From Carposina sasakii (lineage: Eukaryota > Arthropoda > Insecta > Lepidoptera > Carposinidae): 64,000 nucleotides of DNA. Location of the stretch: positions 7,874,001 through 7,938,000 of the forward strand of contig CP053155.1 in the NCBI GenBank assembly GCA_014607495.2, written 5' to 3'. Each line of letters starts with the position of its first letter. The stretch's first letter is position 1. The translations under genes were made by a program, and so were the position numbers. Under the pieces are notes generated by a model. It did no database searches and was not told where the DNA came from. It worked only from the letters and a program-made list of their open reading frames with translations. Of this stretch, positions 36,149 to 47,400 are shown one piece after another.

Positions 36149-36177
36149 CCTAACCTAACCTAACCTAACCTAACCCA
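36147..36177. repeat. Interstitial telomeric repeat (CCTAA)n, right array
   Basis: Six CCTAA units in the same orientation as the left array, so both arrays read as one original TTAGG tract split by the retrotransposon. It is followed by a perfect 34-nt palindrome (36173-36206, centred on CTTAAG). Confidence 0.9.
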
Positions 36178-36291
36178 ACACATTACTTAAGTAATGTGTT
36201 GGGTTTTAGAGGTTCATAGTAATTAGTGGTTTACTAATTTACTAATTTCTATAATCCTGAGGATGCCACGGTTGTTGGCGAAACATATGTA

Positions 36292-36475
36292 GATTATTTA
36301 TCTAGTTTTTGATTTCGGAATGGTGCAATGTATCGTCTTGCATGCTAGGTGCTCGGGTCTGGTTTCTCATGGCGATTGTAGTTAGTGCAAGTGCCTGTTG
36401 TCGCAATTATGAGTTATCAGATCCGAGGGTCAGTGGAGGGTGTAGGGCCCGGTGGTGGGCGCACCCATAGTGAAT
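36292..36475. repeat. Right 184-bp inverted arm of the telomeric-repeat island
   Basis: Inverse of 32907-33090. On the plus strand it holds ATG 36342 and the same MLGARVWFLMAIVVSASAC frame; one extra G before GTCAGTGG shifts the frame beyond the possible donor. It ends with the GTGGGCGCACCCATAGTGAA module. Confidence 0.85.
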
Positions 36476-36479
36476 ATAA

Positions 36480-37530
36480 TATACCTACAGCAGAATTTTT
36501 TGTTCTAGTTCGTATATTTTATTTTTGTTGAAGTTTTCTTTACGTTATATTATACATATAGTGTGATTAAAAATCGATGCCCCGTTCCTCTAAGTAGGTC
36601 GGTCTACATTTTTAAAATCAGAGACTATAACATGTTTTTCACTCTTATCAGCAGTAAAACATAATTGTCATTGTGAACCTTTATTCATCCGAGCTCTTTT
36701 GCAATTACGGTAATAGACATTGCCGTATTCTTGTAAGTAGTACCTACATATTTTCAATTTATGGTGTGTCTGTGATTTTTTATTCATTCTATCCTCTAAT
36801 TCGCAAACAGAAGATAAGTTACTTATTTGCACAATAAAGAATATGTTTTTTACACGAGTTATCCCCCTAAGAATAACATAGGCCGCAATGCTAAAATATT
36901 AAAAACAAACTTTCGAATTTATAATATTAGTAGGATAAATATTTTATCTCATTTTATATGAAAATCCAAAATTATTCCGAATAGAGATAGTCTGATAATA
37001 AAATAACACTTAATTGTAGGCACCGACTGTTAATACAAAATAGATAGCAAAACCGAATTGCTATAATTTAGTAGAATCATAAAACACTGTTTTTTAATGA
37101 GTTAGATATTCCTACCCTTGCGAGTTGAAAATTTACCTGCTATGTAAAAGTTTACCTCCCAAGTAGTTTGAGAATGGCATCGCAGATAAAGATTTACAAC
37201 ATAGTTTAAAAAGAGGCTCATTCTTTTCTATAACCAAATCTACTGTTAAAACTGGCAGACCCTTACCATGAGGTCAGTCTATCTAATCTAGACCTCTGAG
37301 AATTGGGCCTTGATAATCAAGGCTTGATTATTCTTAGAAATAAGTGATTATTATATAGAGATCGTTAATTCTAAGCCTCCTAATTTAGAAACACAGGTTA
37401 TAAGTATTTCCGTTTTATTCTTCCGGTATATTTAAATAACAATTTTTCAATAGTGTTACATCTTGATATACTAACCTACGTTCCGTAGCGTGGACTTGTA
37501 GACACTTTAGAAGCTTCGATTTATCGTATT
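36480..37530. other. Intergenic, nothing recognised
   Basis: AT-rich sequence with no frame, repeat border or RNA gene that I can support. Confidence 0.5.
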
Positions 37531-37531
37531 T

Positions 37532-37678
37532 AGGGCCGATTTTTCCAATTGTTCGATAGCCTATCTCAAGAATAAAGTTTTATCGAGTTGATCTCTTGAT
37601 CGAGTTGATCTCTTGATATCTTGATCGAGTTTTAGAGAAAGACAGCACCAACTTATATCCTTTAGCAATCTGACCATT
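37532..37678. mobile_element. Small fold-back MITE, copy 3 (degenerate)
   Basis: Starts GGGCCGATTTTTCCAATTGT and has a triplicated TTGATCGAGTT-type segment inside; the other inverted end is poorly kept. It lies next to a 48-bp ATTCACTATGGGTGCGCCCA module at 37685-37731. Confidence 0.5.
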
Positions 37679-37684
37679 ATGAAA

Positions 37685-37731
37685 TTCACTATGGGTGCGC
37701 CCACCACCGGGCCCTACACCCTCCACTGACC
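37685..37731 (-). repeat. Solo 48-bp GC-rich module
   Basis: Identical or nearly so to the ends of the 184-bp arms and to 31998-32046, but without the rest of the arm. Four such modules occur within 6 kb, two in each orientation. Confidence 0.8.
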
Positions 37732-37794
37732 TTATTATTTATTATTATTATCATTATGAAATTGGCAAAATAAGTAGGGAGGAGAATTTGTTTC

Positions 37795-38037
37795 AATCGC
37801 ATGATTATGATGATGATCGCCGACCGTATTTCGGCCAAGGCGACCAATCTACGGAGATTGGCCAGGTACGCAGGAGATATTATAGTGCACAAGTGTGTGC
37901 GCAAACACAGATGCACTCTCTATTCCCTCACTCTCATAGTCCGATGGGACGGAAAGCCGACACAACCGGAGAGAGATCAGGCGCAGGACCAACGGTTTTA
38001 CGTGCTTTCCGAGTTTTTCGAGGCACGAGCTAAGTGA
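37795..38037 (+). mobile_element. Dispersed repeat fragment (CGCCGACCGTATTTCGGCCA)
   Basis: GC-balanced stretch with an open frame (DRISAKATNLRRLARYAGDI), typical in look of a LINE 3' region common in Lepidoptera. Only one copy is in this window, so the call rests on recognition alone. Confidence 0.45.
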
Positions 38038-38404
38038 TAATCAATCGCATATGGGTGTCAAAAAGTTATTATAGGACATAAGTTTTTATTGATTGATAAG
38101 AAATATTGATGAGGCCAATCGACATCCCAAAGATATTAAAAGGGTGTATGTTCTTAGTGGAAGAAATAATAGTAAAGTTAAAACTAACTAAAACTAAAAA
38201 TGTAGGTATGTGTAACATAACACGTTCAGTGTCTGCGCTCGTACCATGCTCGCACCTTAACAATTCCCTTCTGTTGACACACTTACCACTACGTAGGTAC
38301 TGTTCATCTTTATACAGTTATTGTCTTCCTATACGGAAGTAGCCGGTATAGTCTGAAAGACATAGTCAGTCAATATATACCAGTCCATAGAGTTGCCTTC
38401 AGCT

Positions 38405-41400
38405 ATGTGGGTGTTAATTTGTGCAGTGATATTTTTTTGTATGTTCTTAGAAATGTTGAGGAGACCAAAATTATATCCGCCAGGTTTATTATTTATTTTA
38501 CATGCAATAAGAAAACATTTCTAATGATAGAACACAGTTCTTTGAATTTAAATACAGCATTCGCCTGTGCTTATAAAATAGGTCACATTTTTAAATTTCA
38601 AAAATACATTTTAGGTCCTACGCCGTTACCGATTTTAGGAAATTTACTATCTCTTTGGCTTCTATTCAAAAAACTGAAATACCATCATGCCATATGTCAG
38701 TACTGGAGTAGGCAGTATGGAAACCTCCTCGGTTTGCAGCTTGGCCACATCAAAGTCGTGGTGGTGTCTGGTAGAGATATGATCAAGGAAGTGTGCTCTC
38801 GTGAAGTATTCGATGGAAGACCAAATGGGATGTTTTACTTGATGCGATCGTTTGGAAAGAAGATGGGTAAGTTTATTTCAGGATATTTAAATTAGTTACT
38901 AGCTCTGACTTTAAGATATTTCTGGGCGTATAATCTACATCATTTGAACTAACTAAGATTTTTTTGTGCAAATTCAAATAATTTATTCGACGTGAAAGAA
39001 TACACAAAATTGTGTGTCGATTGTCATTTTTTTTAATTTTACTAGCGGCCGCCCACGGCTTCGCCCGGATGAGAGCGCATTACTCCCGTGCGAAGCCGGG
39101 GCGGGTCCCTAGTTATAATAAACCTTCCTTGTGAATCACTCTATCTATTAAAAAAACCGCATCGAAATTCGTTCCCTAGTTTGAAATATCTAAGCCTACA
39201 TAAGGACAGACAGCAGTAAGCGACTTTGTTTTAACCCCCGACGCAAAAACGACGGGGTGTTATAAGTTTGACGTGTCTGTGTGTGTGTGTGTAAATGTGT
39301 ATGTGTCTGTCTGTGGCATCGTAGCTCCCAAACGGATGATCCGATTTTAATGCGGTTTTTTATAATATGTAGTGACTATGTCCGCACCTTTAAATGAAAC
39401 CGCTACCAATTTCATTACCTGTCATATATTGGTATCGGTGCTATGTAGGGTTCCGCTGTATGTAGCGATTATTAGATTATTCAATACAACAAAAAATCCT
39501 GCTTAATAAATTAATTATTTATTAAATTGATTTAATTAATTAATCGTTACTTAAAGGTTTAGTATTTTCCGACGGCCCTTCGTGGATCAAGTCACGACGT
39601 CTAGTCCTAAAATATCTAAAGAATTTCGGCTATAGCTCCAGAAATATTGAGGCGAAAATTAATATGGAATGTCAAGCTTTAGTGCATCTTCGTATGACTG
39701 ATGCCAACCAGCCTGTGAACGTCAACAGCATGTTCGATGTGGCTATAGTCAATATACTATGGTCATTGATAGCTGGCAAAAGGTAAATGTTATGTTCGTA
39801 GCCATAATAAAAAATCGTTTAGGCAAGAAGCAATAAATGTGGTGTTAGGTCGAAGGGTATGCAAGCCTAGTTTAGAAATTAATGTTATTAGCACGGCGCA
39901 TTGGCTTTTCTGAGCCAAAATGTGTGACAACTAATAATGTCAAAAATGTAAGTACGAGTAGTTCATATTTCTTATCTCGTTAATAACATAGAGTCTATGT
40001 TGTATGTAAGGTCTATGTCATAGACCGTTGGTCATAAAGGCCTATGAAATATTAGATAGACTGGGTGAAAAAAGAAGATATGCGCAAACCATAAACAAAG
40101 TAACGAGATGATGACCAAATAGGGAGACGTAGTAGAAAATGTCCTTGCTAAGGCTCTAGACCAGGGGTCTCCAAACTACGGCCCGCGGGCCAGATCCGGC
40201 CCACAAGTGCCATCAATCCGGCCCACAAGTGCCATCAATCCGGCCCGCGACAGCATAGGACTGGTGTCATCAAACTGGCCCACGACAGCCAATGTTTTAC
40301 TGTTGTTACTATTACTGTGATAAGTTGAATGGAAGAGAATGAAAACACAGAATGATAATTACTCGATTTTATTTACTTGCAAGGTAAAACTTTACGACAG
40401 AAATGGTGACGCAGAAAACTCAACTTAAGTATCTAAGCTTAAGCATATTAATAACTAATAAATAATTAATATATACAGTGTATTCAGTACACTATCAATG
40501 GTAATTGAAATGCAAAAAAGCCTATGTTTGCTTGGGTGGGCAGAAAAATTAAATTTGTTTTGGCCCTTTGAACATACCAAAAAAAAATATTATGGCCCTA
40601 AGGCTTCAAAGTTTGGAGACCCCTGCTCTAGACTACCTGCGTGTGTAGTCACACACTGAGTGACTATTTTTTTTTTATTTGTTTAGTAGTTTTGGTTTGA
40701 AAGCGTGACAGACAGTTACTCTCGGATTTACAATATTAGTAAGTAGTAGAGACTTCTGGTCTTAGCGTCGTACTTGTCGTCTCCGGTTACCTTGATGCTT
40801 CAAAATACCTTATTATTTCAGATACGATCTTAAAGATGAACAGCTAATAAAATTGTGTGATCTGATAACCCGAACGTTCAAAGTGGTGGACATGAGCGGT
40901 GGTGTCCTAAACTTCTTTCCATTTATGAGGCACATTGCGCCAAACCTGATTGGATATACGGAACTGAATGAAATCCATCATCAGATATACAAGTTCCTAA
41001 AGGTAGGTATTTGATCTTTTTTGTACATAAAAAATAGTATAGACTGAACAATTATTTAACGCTCTCAATTATTTCACACTCAACTCTGGAAGAGGTTTAC
41101 GTATTGCAGTCAGGATGGTAAAAATCTTTTGTTCAAGGGGTTTATTTCATCAAAAAGTTTCTTCTACCTACATGTGATTATTACAGCTAATTACTGTTTT
41201 TAGAAGGACCACTTTTTACCTTGTTTACTCTTTTCCGTATTAATAATAATAATAAGCCCGAGCTGTTGGGAGGTAGCGTTCCTACGGACCTGAAGTACTC
41301 CCGGGGGAAGATCCTGTTCCTCATCTCCGGCGCCGGAGTGAGGTCTGACGAGGAATAGTTCCCCCACCTCTGCCTTGCTTTCGCCGGCCGGGCAGAGTGG

Positions 41401-44400
41401 AGTCGCGAGAGCTATGACAGCTCGAGGGTGGACGTGCCCGTCAGTAAGTGGCGAGTTGGCTTCGGTTTAAAGTCCAGGGGCATCCCTCCACCGTTCACCA
41501 AATGTTGCCCCCTTTGTCGCTCCATGCGTGCGGCCGTTTCAGGGGGCCCATGAAATGAGTCGCCTGCCACCAAACAATTATGAGACTTAGTTGTAATGGC
41601 AGGCGTCCGTTAGTCTCCTTCAATAGCCCAGTTACCCAACCCCACCCAACATTCAGCCGCATAGCCCATGACCTTTGTTTCCATCGCATGACATAGATCT
41701 GCACTTCAATAGTCTTGCACATGGCGGGGACCATCGCCGGGTGTATCATATTGTGCGGTCGGCGATGGTATCCGCCATGTGTATCCCACACCATATTAAA
41801 GTTCTCTAAAAAGGGCCTCTACATCTTGGCCACGGCCCGATGCACGCCTCTCAAAGGACCGGGACTCTGTAGTCCCGAGAATTTAAACAGAGATACAATA
41901 ATAATAATGTCATAATAAAAATAAAAAACATAATACAGAAATCGGGATTTTTTCATCACTATGGGAATATATATAGGTAGATAGTTATGAGCTTATTAAT
42001 GATTCCAGAATAATCGACATATGAATTACAGGGATATTCAAGTGTTTGTTTATAAAACTTCGGAACTAACAAACATAGATAAAACTGCCAGTTCAGGGAC
42101 ATGATAGTATGACGTCTTGACTAGACCTTAAAATTGTTTGCGTGCAGCATTTAAAAACTTTTATGGGAGAAACGAAATTCATTATGCCCTCTAGTTACAA
42201 ACCCATCAAAACAACACATATACAGGATGTAACAGAAAGGGTATGTTAAGTGAAAAGCTATGTAAATAGCCCACTATAGAGAACCTATTTCCAAAATTTG
42301 AAACTCGAAATCAAATGTTTACTTTTGAAGATTGTATGAACATTCCTGAGTTGTTTCGGTATTCCCCGTACTATCTGGAAAAATAGACATATGATTTTGA
42401 GTCTGTAATTTTGTGGGTAGGTTCCTTTTAGTGGGCTATTTACATAGCTTTTCGCTTAACATACCCCTTTTGTTACACCCTGTATAGGTAGGTTTTTCAA
42501 AGTAATTACCATAGATATCAGATGTTTTATCAAGTCAGCTATGTAATTTATATGCAATTTTACCAGGAAACGATCAAGCAGCACAGGGAAACGATCGACA
42601 TAAAAAATCCAAGAGATGTCATTGACACATTCCTCGTCGAGATGATGGGAGGGACTGATGACGCCTGTAAGTACATTTATAACTAACTAGGTGAAGACTT
42701 TTTTGGCTTCGCATTCATTTTGGACTTTATTATTTCCTATACACTATTTAGCACTAGCTAACTCCATGAGTTACTTAGAAACTTTATGTTTTGTGATATA
42801 TATTAACATAGTACGTAGCGGAATGGAAGAAATAAGCACATTCCTAGGTATATACGTTTTGCCCGTATGCCTAGAAGTGTAAGTACTCTACCTAGTTACC
42901 TGAAATTGACCATAATTATGTTTAATTTGAAGGAGAATATTATTATTATTACCCGTAATATAAGATAATAATAAGCAAGGTATCAGCTGTTCATTAATTA
43001 TTAAATAATTTGCTTGTATAAGTTATTCTAGCCTGACCAGCCGTATTATTATATTATATATAACAACGGTAAGTTACTATAAACATAAGTGGTCGATTAA
43101 CGCATTCCCTGCCGGCGAGTACCTATGTGCGTTTTCTTGGCTTTCTAGAGGTGCCAGTGATGCGTATGGGCGTCCATACAAATTTGACTTCGCTTTTAAA
43201 GGTGCCGCTACATACGTATTTGCGTCTTTTGTTAACTCTCCTATTTGTATTTTAGGGTCAGTCCCAAATTGCCTGTTTTCAATTTCTACATCTTCATACA
43301 AATATGAAAAAAAAGGTTACTATAAACATAAGTGGTCGATTAATCACTTATCGTAAGGTAACTAACGAAGGTGATAACCCAGTAAACTGATGTAATCATA
43401 ATCGCTAGTTAAACATCTCACTTCTGCCACAAGTCGACATAAGAGTAAATTAAATACCCTTGCGTAACAATTATATTGTATCGTAACATAGGATATCAGG
43501 AGGATTTGATATAAGTGAGTTTGCTTCGAGGTAAGGGTTGCATTGTCATTATTTATGGTTATTCTCTACTGATGCGAGGTTTCCCTAGAATAAATCAGCT
43601 GCATCTTCTACACTGCATGTCGTTAGAGTTGACTAAGAAACAGGGAATCTCGAGCGATGAGCTAGCTAGCACCTTGTCACTGATCTTATACATTTCGTTC
43701 CGCTATGCTGCATGTGCCTATAGGATCTTGTTTGTAAATGTGCAGTTCTGGCTACCCCATTTTGGGTGAGTGTTTCTAAGACATACATAGACCGGAGGCA
43801 AAAGTAACAATTTTTATTTAGGATTTAATTACAGACAACTGATAAGTTTTTTCAAAAATGTGTTTCTGCACAGTAATAATAAATTTATCTGGCTACAGAA
43901 TGATCCTATTCAGGTCTTGCTAGAGTTTATTATCTACAAGCTATATTAGGTTAGATGAGAAAAGGGACAATGTTACAAACGCCCCCTACCCCGGGTCAAA
44001 AGTAACATTATTTTAATGTAAAAAAAGATATTAAAATAACCAACAAATAGAAAATCTTTTATTATCACAACGTTTCTTATTTCAGTCTCGTATCTCTGAG
44101 AAAAAGACAATTACAAAATTATTAAAAATAAAAAACATAGTACCATAAAATAGCAACCTTTGCTAAAATTTTAAATAATAGTTTTTTCTGGCCCATAGAT
44201 AGGCGGTGACTAATTTAACTAAAAATAATGTGCTTAAGCTAAATACAATTAAATTAAATGCAAGATTTGGTACGTAAAATCACATTATCCATCTTATATG
44301 AAATAACGTCTGTTACAACTAACCCTGCGCAACTATTGCCCCCATATAGATTAACATCAAATACTAAAATATGTATCATATCAAGCGTTTGCTGATGGTG

Positions 44401-47400
44401 GCGCTATTGATCCTAATTAGCGCAAGATACACACGCAAAATTAGTGTTAAATGAAGGTAACTTTATCAAACTATTTCTTCTTTACACATAAATATCATTT
44501 TAAAAGTTGTTAATTTAATTAAGGTTTACTTATTATAAACATTGTCTTAAAATAATAATCATATAAATATTGTACTTTATTACACTAGCTAACTACTTAT
44601 ATTTTTAAATTTAGTGAATTGAAATATTCTTAAAATTTGTATTCATAATAATATCCTTGTAATATCAATCAATGATAAGTCTTCTAAGTAGTAAGTCTTA
44701 TAAGTAGGTATTCAGTCAGAATCATCAGACTCACAGTTATGACATATATAACTGAAACCATCCTGTGGAGTACATTCCTCGTGAGCCCAAAACTGACATT
44801 TACTGCATTTAATCCAGCATTCATTACTTCTGCTATTGGAATAAGCCTCCATACAGACTATGCAAAAACATTCTTCATTTTGTTCTTCTCCGCTTTCACT
44901 ATCTGTTTCTATTTTCTTTTGTTTGTTTTGCTTTTTCCCTTTTAGTTTTTTATTGTCCTTTAATGATTTTTTTATATCTTTAGCCCTCTTTCTGCGCTCT
45001 TTTTCTTCGTAATCTTTTTGAATAGCCTCTTTCTCCGGAGTATCTGTGTATATAGCACTTTTTCCTTTTTTCCTACCACGGTTATTGTTTTTGCGTGGTG
45101 GTGCCTTTGGAAGTGGTCTAACAACTTCGGGAGAAAAAGGTTTAATAATTGATGTAGAAGCCAAAGAAACAATGGAAGATGAAGTTGGCCTCGGAGGGCT
45201 GCTGATTCCAGCATCAAACAAGTTGACCGTTTTTAGAGGGTCACTGATGGATGAAGCAGGCCTCGGGAGCGAGACAGTTTCAGATGAATGAACTGGTTCG
45301 ACTTCCATAAATTCAACATGCTCCTGTTGTGCTGTTTGGCTTGAATTATCAACTTTTGTTGACGATTCGATGCTTTTATTGTTTGAGTCCTGGCGTATAT
45401 ATTGACAGGAATTACTTGAAGCCACAGCATCGCTTAAAGAAGTTATAGCAGGCAAATCAGAAGCAAGTGGGTCAATGGGAGATGGCACAAGTGTCACAGG
45501 AGTGCTGGTTTCAGCTACGTCAACGGGTTGAGTAACTGAATTTGCTGATGAGGGGTCTGGTCGGTCTGTGACATAGGAAGGACTATAGTCAGACTCATCA
45601 AAGATGTCTCTATTGTATGGAACAATTCCAGTTACTCTAAATCCCCCTTGAATATTTCTTGGCGTCAAAGCGATCGGGTAAGCAGAGGTCACTATGGACG
45701 ATATATCATGTATGGTCATTGGTCTACCGGGGTGATTGCGCATCCAGGCGGTACATGCACTGTTAATAGCTTTTTTCAAAGGTCCATTGACTGACCTGTC
45801 AACCGGCTGCAGTTTGTGGGTGCAATGCGGAGGAAATGACAACATAATGATACCATTGCTCTTGCAGTAGTCCAAGGCTGCTACTGTTATATGTGACGGG
45901 TGGTTGTCTAAAGTTAATAGGACCTTGTGTTCCAATGATGCATTTGAATGGAGCTTGAAATGTTTTAAAAATATTAGGAATTCTCTTTCTTCCATCCAAC
46001 CTGATTTGTTTCCGGCTCCAATGCATCCAATAGGGCCATCCCGTATAAAGTGAGGATAATAATTCACTCTCGGAAATACAAACATCACCGGAATTGCGTT
46101 GCCAATAGCGTTTACTGCAACTGTGATAGTTACTAACGTACCACGTTCTCCGGAAGTTAGTGCACCCACCTGTCGCATTCCCCGTCTTGTTACAATTTTA
46201 TCGGGCTTGTGTACTGTTGTGACTCCTGTCTCATCCATGTTGTATATATCCTGGGGTTCTAATTTTTCGCGGTCCAATACAGTGGCGAGGTTGTTAAAAA
46301 ATGGATCAACATTATTTTTGTTAAAGCTCGTAGCTCGTGATAAACTGGTGGCTTGCGCGCACCGGATAGATAGCTCCGGGTGCCTTTTCATAAAACCAGA
46401 AAACCAGTCTTCGCCTGCTGTTTTATTCTCGTCCCATGATATTGGTCTAGATATTTGGTAATGTTTGGCTAAGTCGTAAGCTAATCTTCTCACTTCTTTC
46501 GGGGAAAGCCCGAAATATATATCAGCTGTTGTAATTAAATATTCACATATTGATTGTTCTTGCTCTTCTTTGAAAATTTTGCTAGCCGGATTGTACCCCA
46601 TGGTTACTGTGTGCCCTTCGGGAGAGGTTTCTTTTTTCTTTTTGTATCTCGATAAAGAGACATGACACAGATTGAACATTTTTGCTGCAGCACGAACTGA
46701 GCACCCTTGTTTTATATCCTCGTACGCTTGTTCGTATAGGAGGAGATCTTTCTGGCCTCGGTCGGTTTTTCGCGGTCTATTTCTGGGCATCTAATTAAAA
46801 GGAAAAAATGGTGTTTAAGGCATTGTTATTAATAACTTCGTTCTTAGAGATGAGACCCCATGTTTATACTAAAACAAAATTATTTTATATTTATATTTTA
46901 GTTTAAATAATATTTAAACTAAAAATAAACTTGAGACGTCTAAGCGGTTGTGTTATGTGTTGATTTTGGTGCAATCCTTTGTTTAAATAATGTCTTTATT
47001 TAAACAACTTTACTATCTGTACTAGTATAGTATTATTTTATCTGTGGTATAGACTAGAAGAAATTGTGTAACGGTTCCTGGGTCTATAGTAACACGGGGT
47101 CATTAGTAACGTTACAACTGCCCCCGAAAATTTTGTTACAACCGCGCCGATAGAAGCTTTCCAGAAAAGTAATTATTATATTCTAAAATACTTTAAATAA
47201 TACAGATATTTTACTTTTAACATAATCTTTGATACTTTAGGTAGGTACCTTGTGACTTTGAAATAAAATATCTAGCTTACAAATCAATAATTTTACACAA
47301 TCAAAATTACGTAAATTCTTACCTTGAGAGTCCGAAAAACAAAATGGCGTCCAGCAAGTGACCTATCCACGAGCCGTCGCTCGCTAGACTGGCACGGGTC

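Noticed and set aside
33296..36158. Many long plus-strand open frames (up to 261 codons) in the GC-rich block
   Set aside because: They are antisense shadows of the minus-strand R1-clade reverse transcriptase; composition alone keeps them open and they carry no motif.
39556..39562. Second AG (GGTTTAG) as acceptor for P450 exon 3
   Set aside because: It would remove two residues (L-V) before FSDG; the upstream AG gives the usual GLVFSDG and the same phase.
43077..43301. Minus-strand 74-codon protein
   Set aside because: The poly(A) tail and direct flanks show it is a plus-strand retroposed insert; no recognisable domain.
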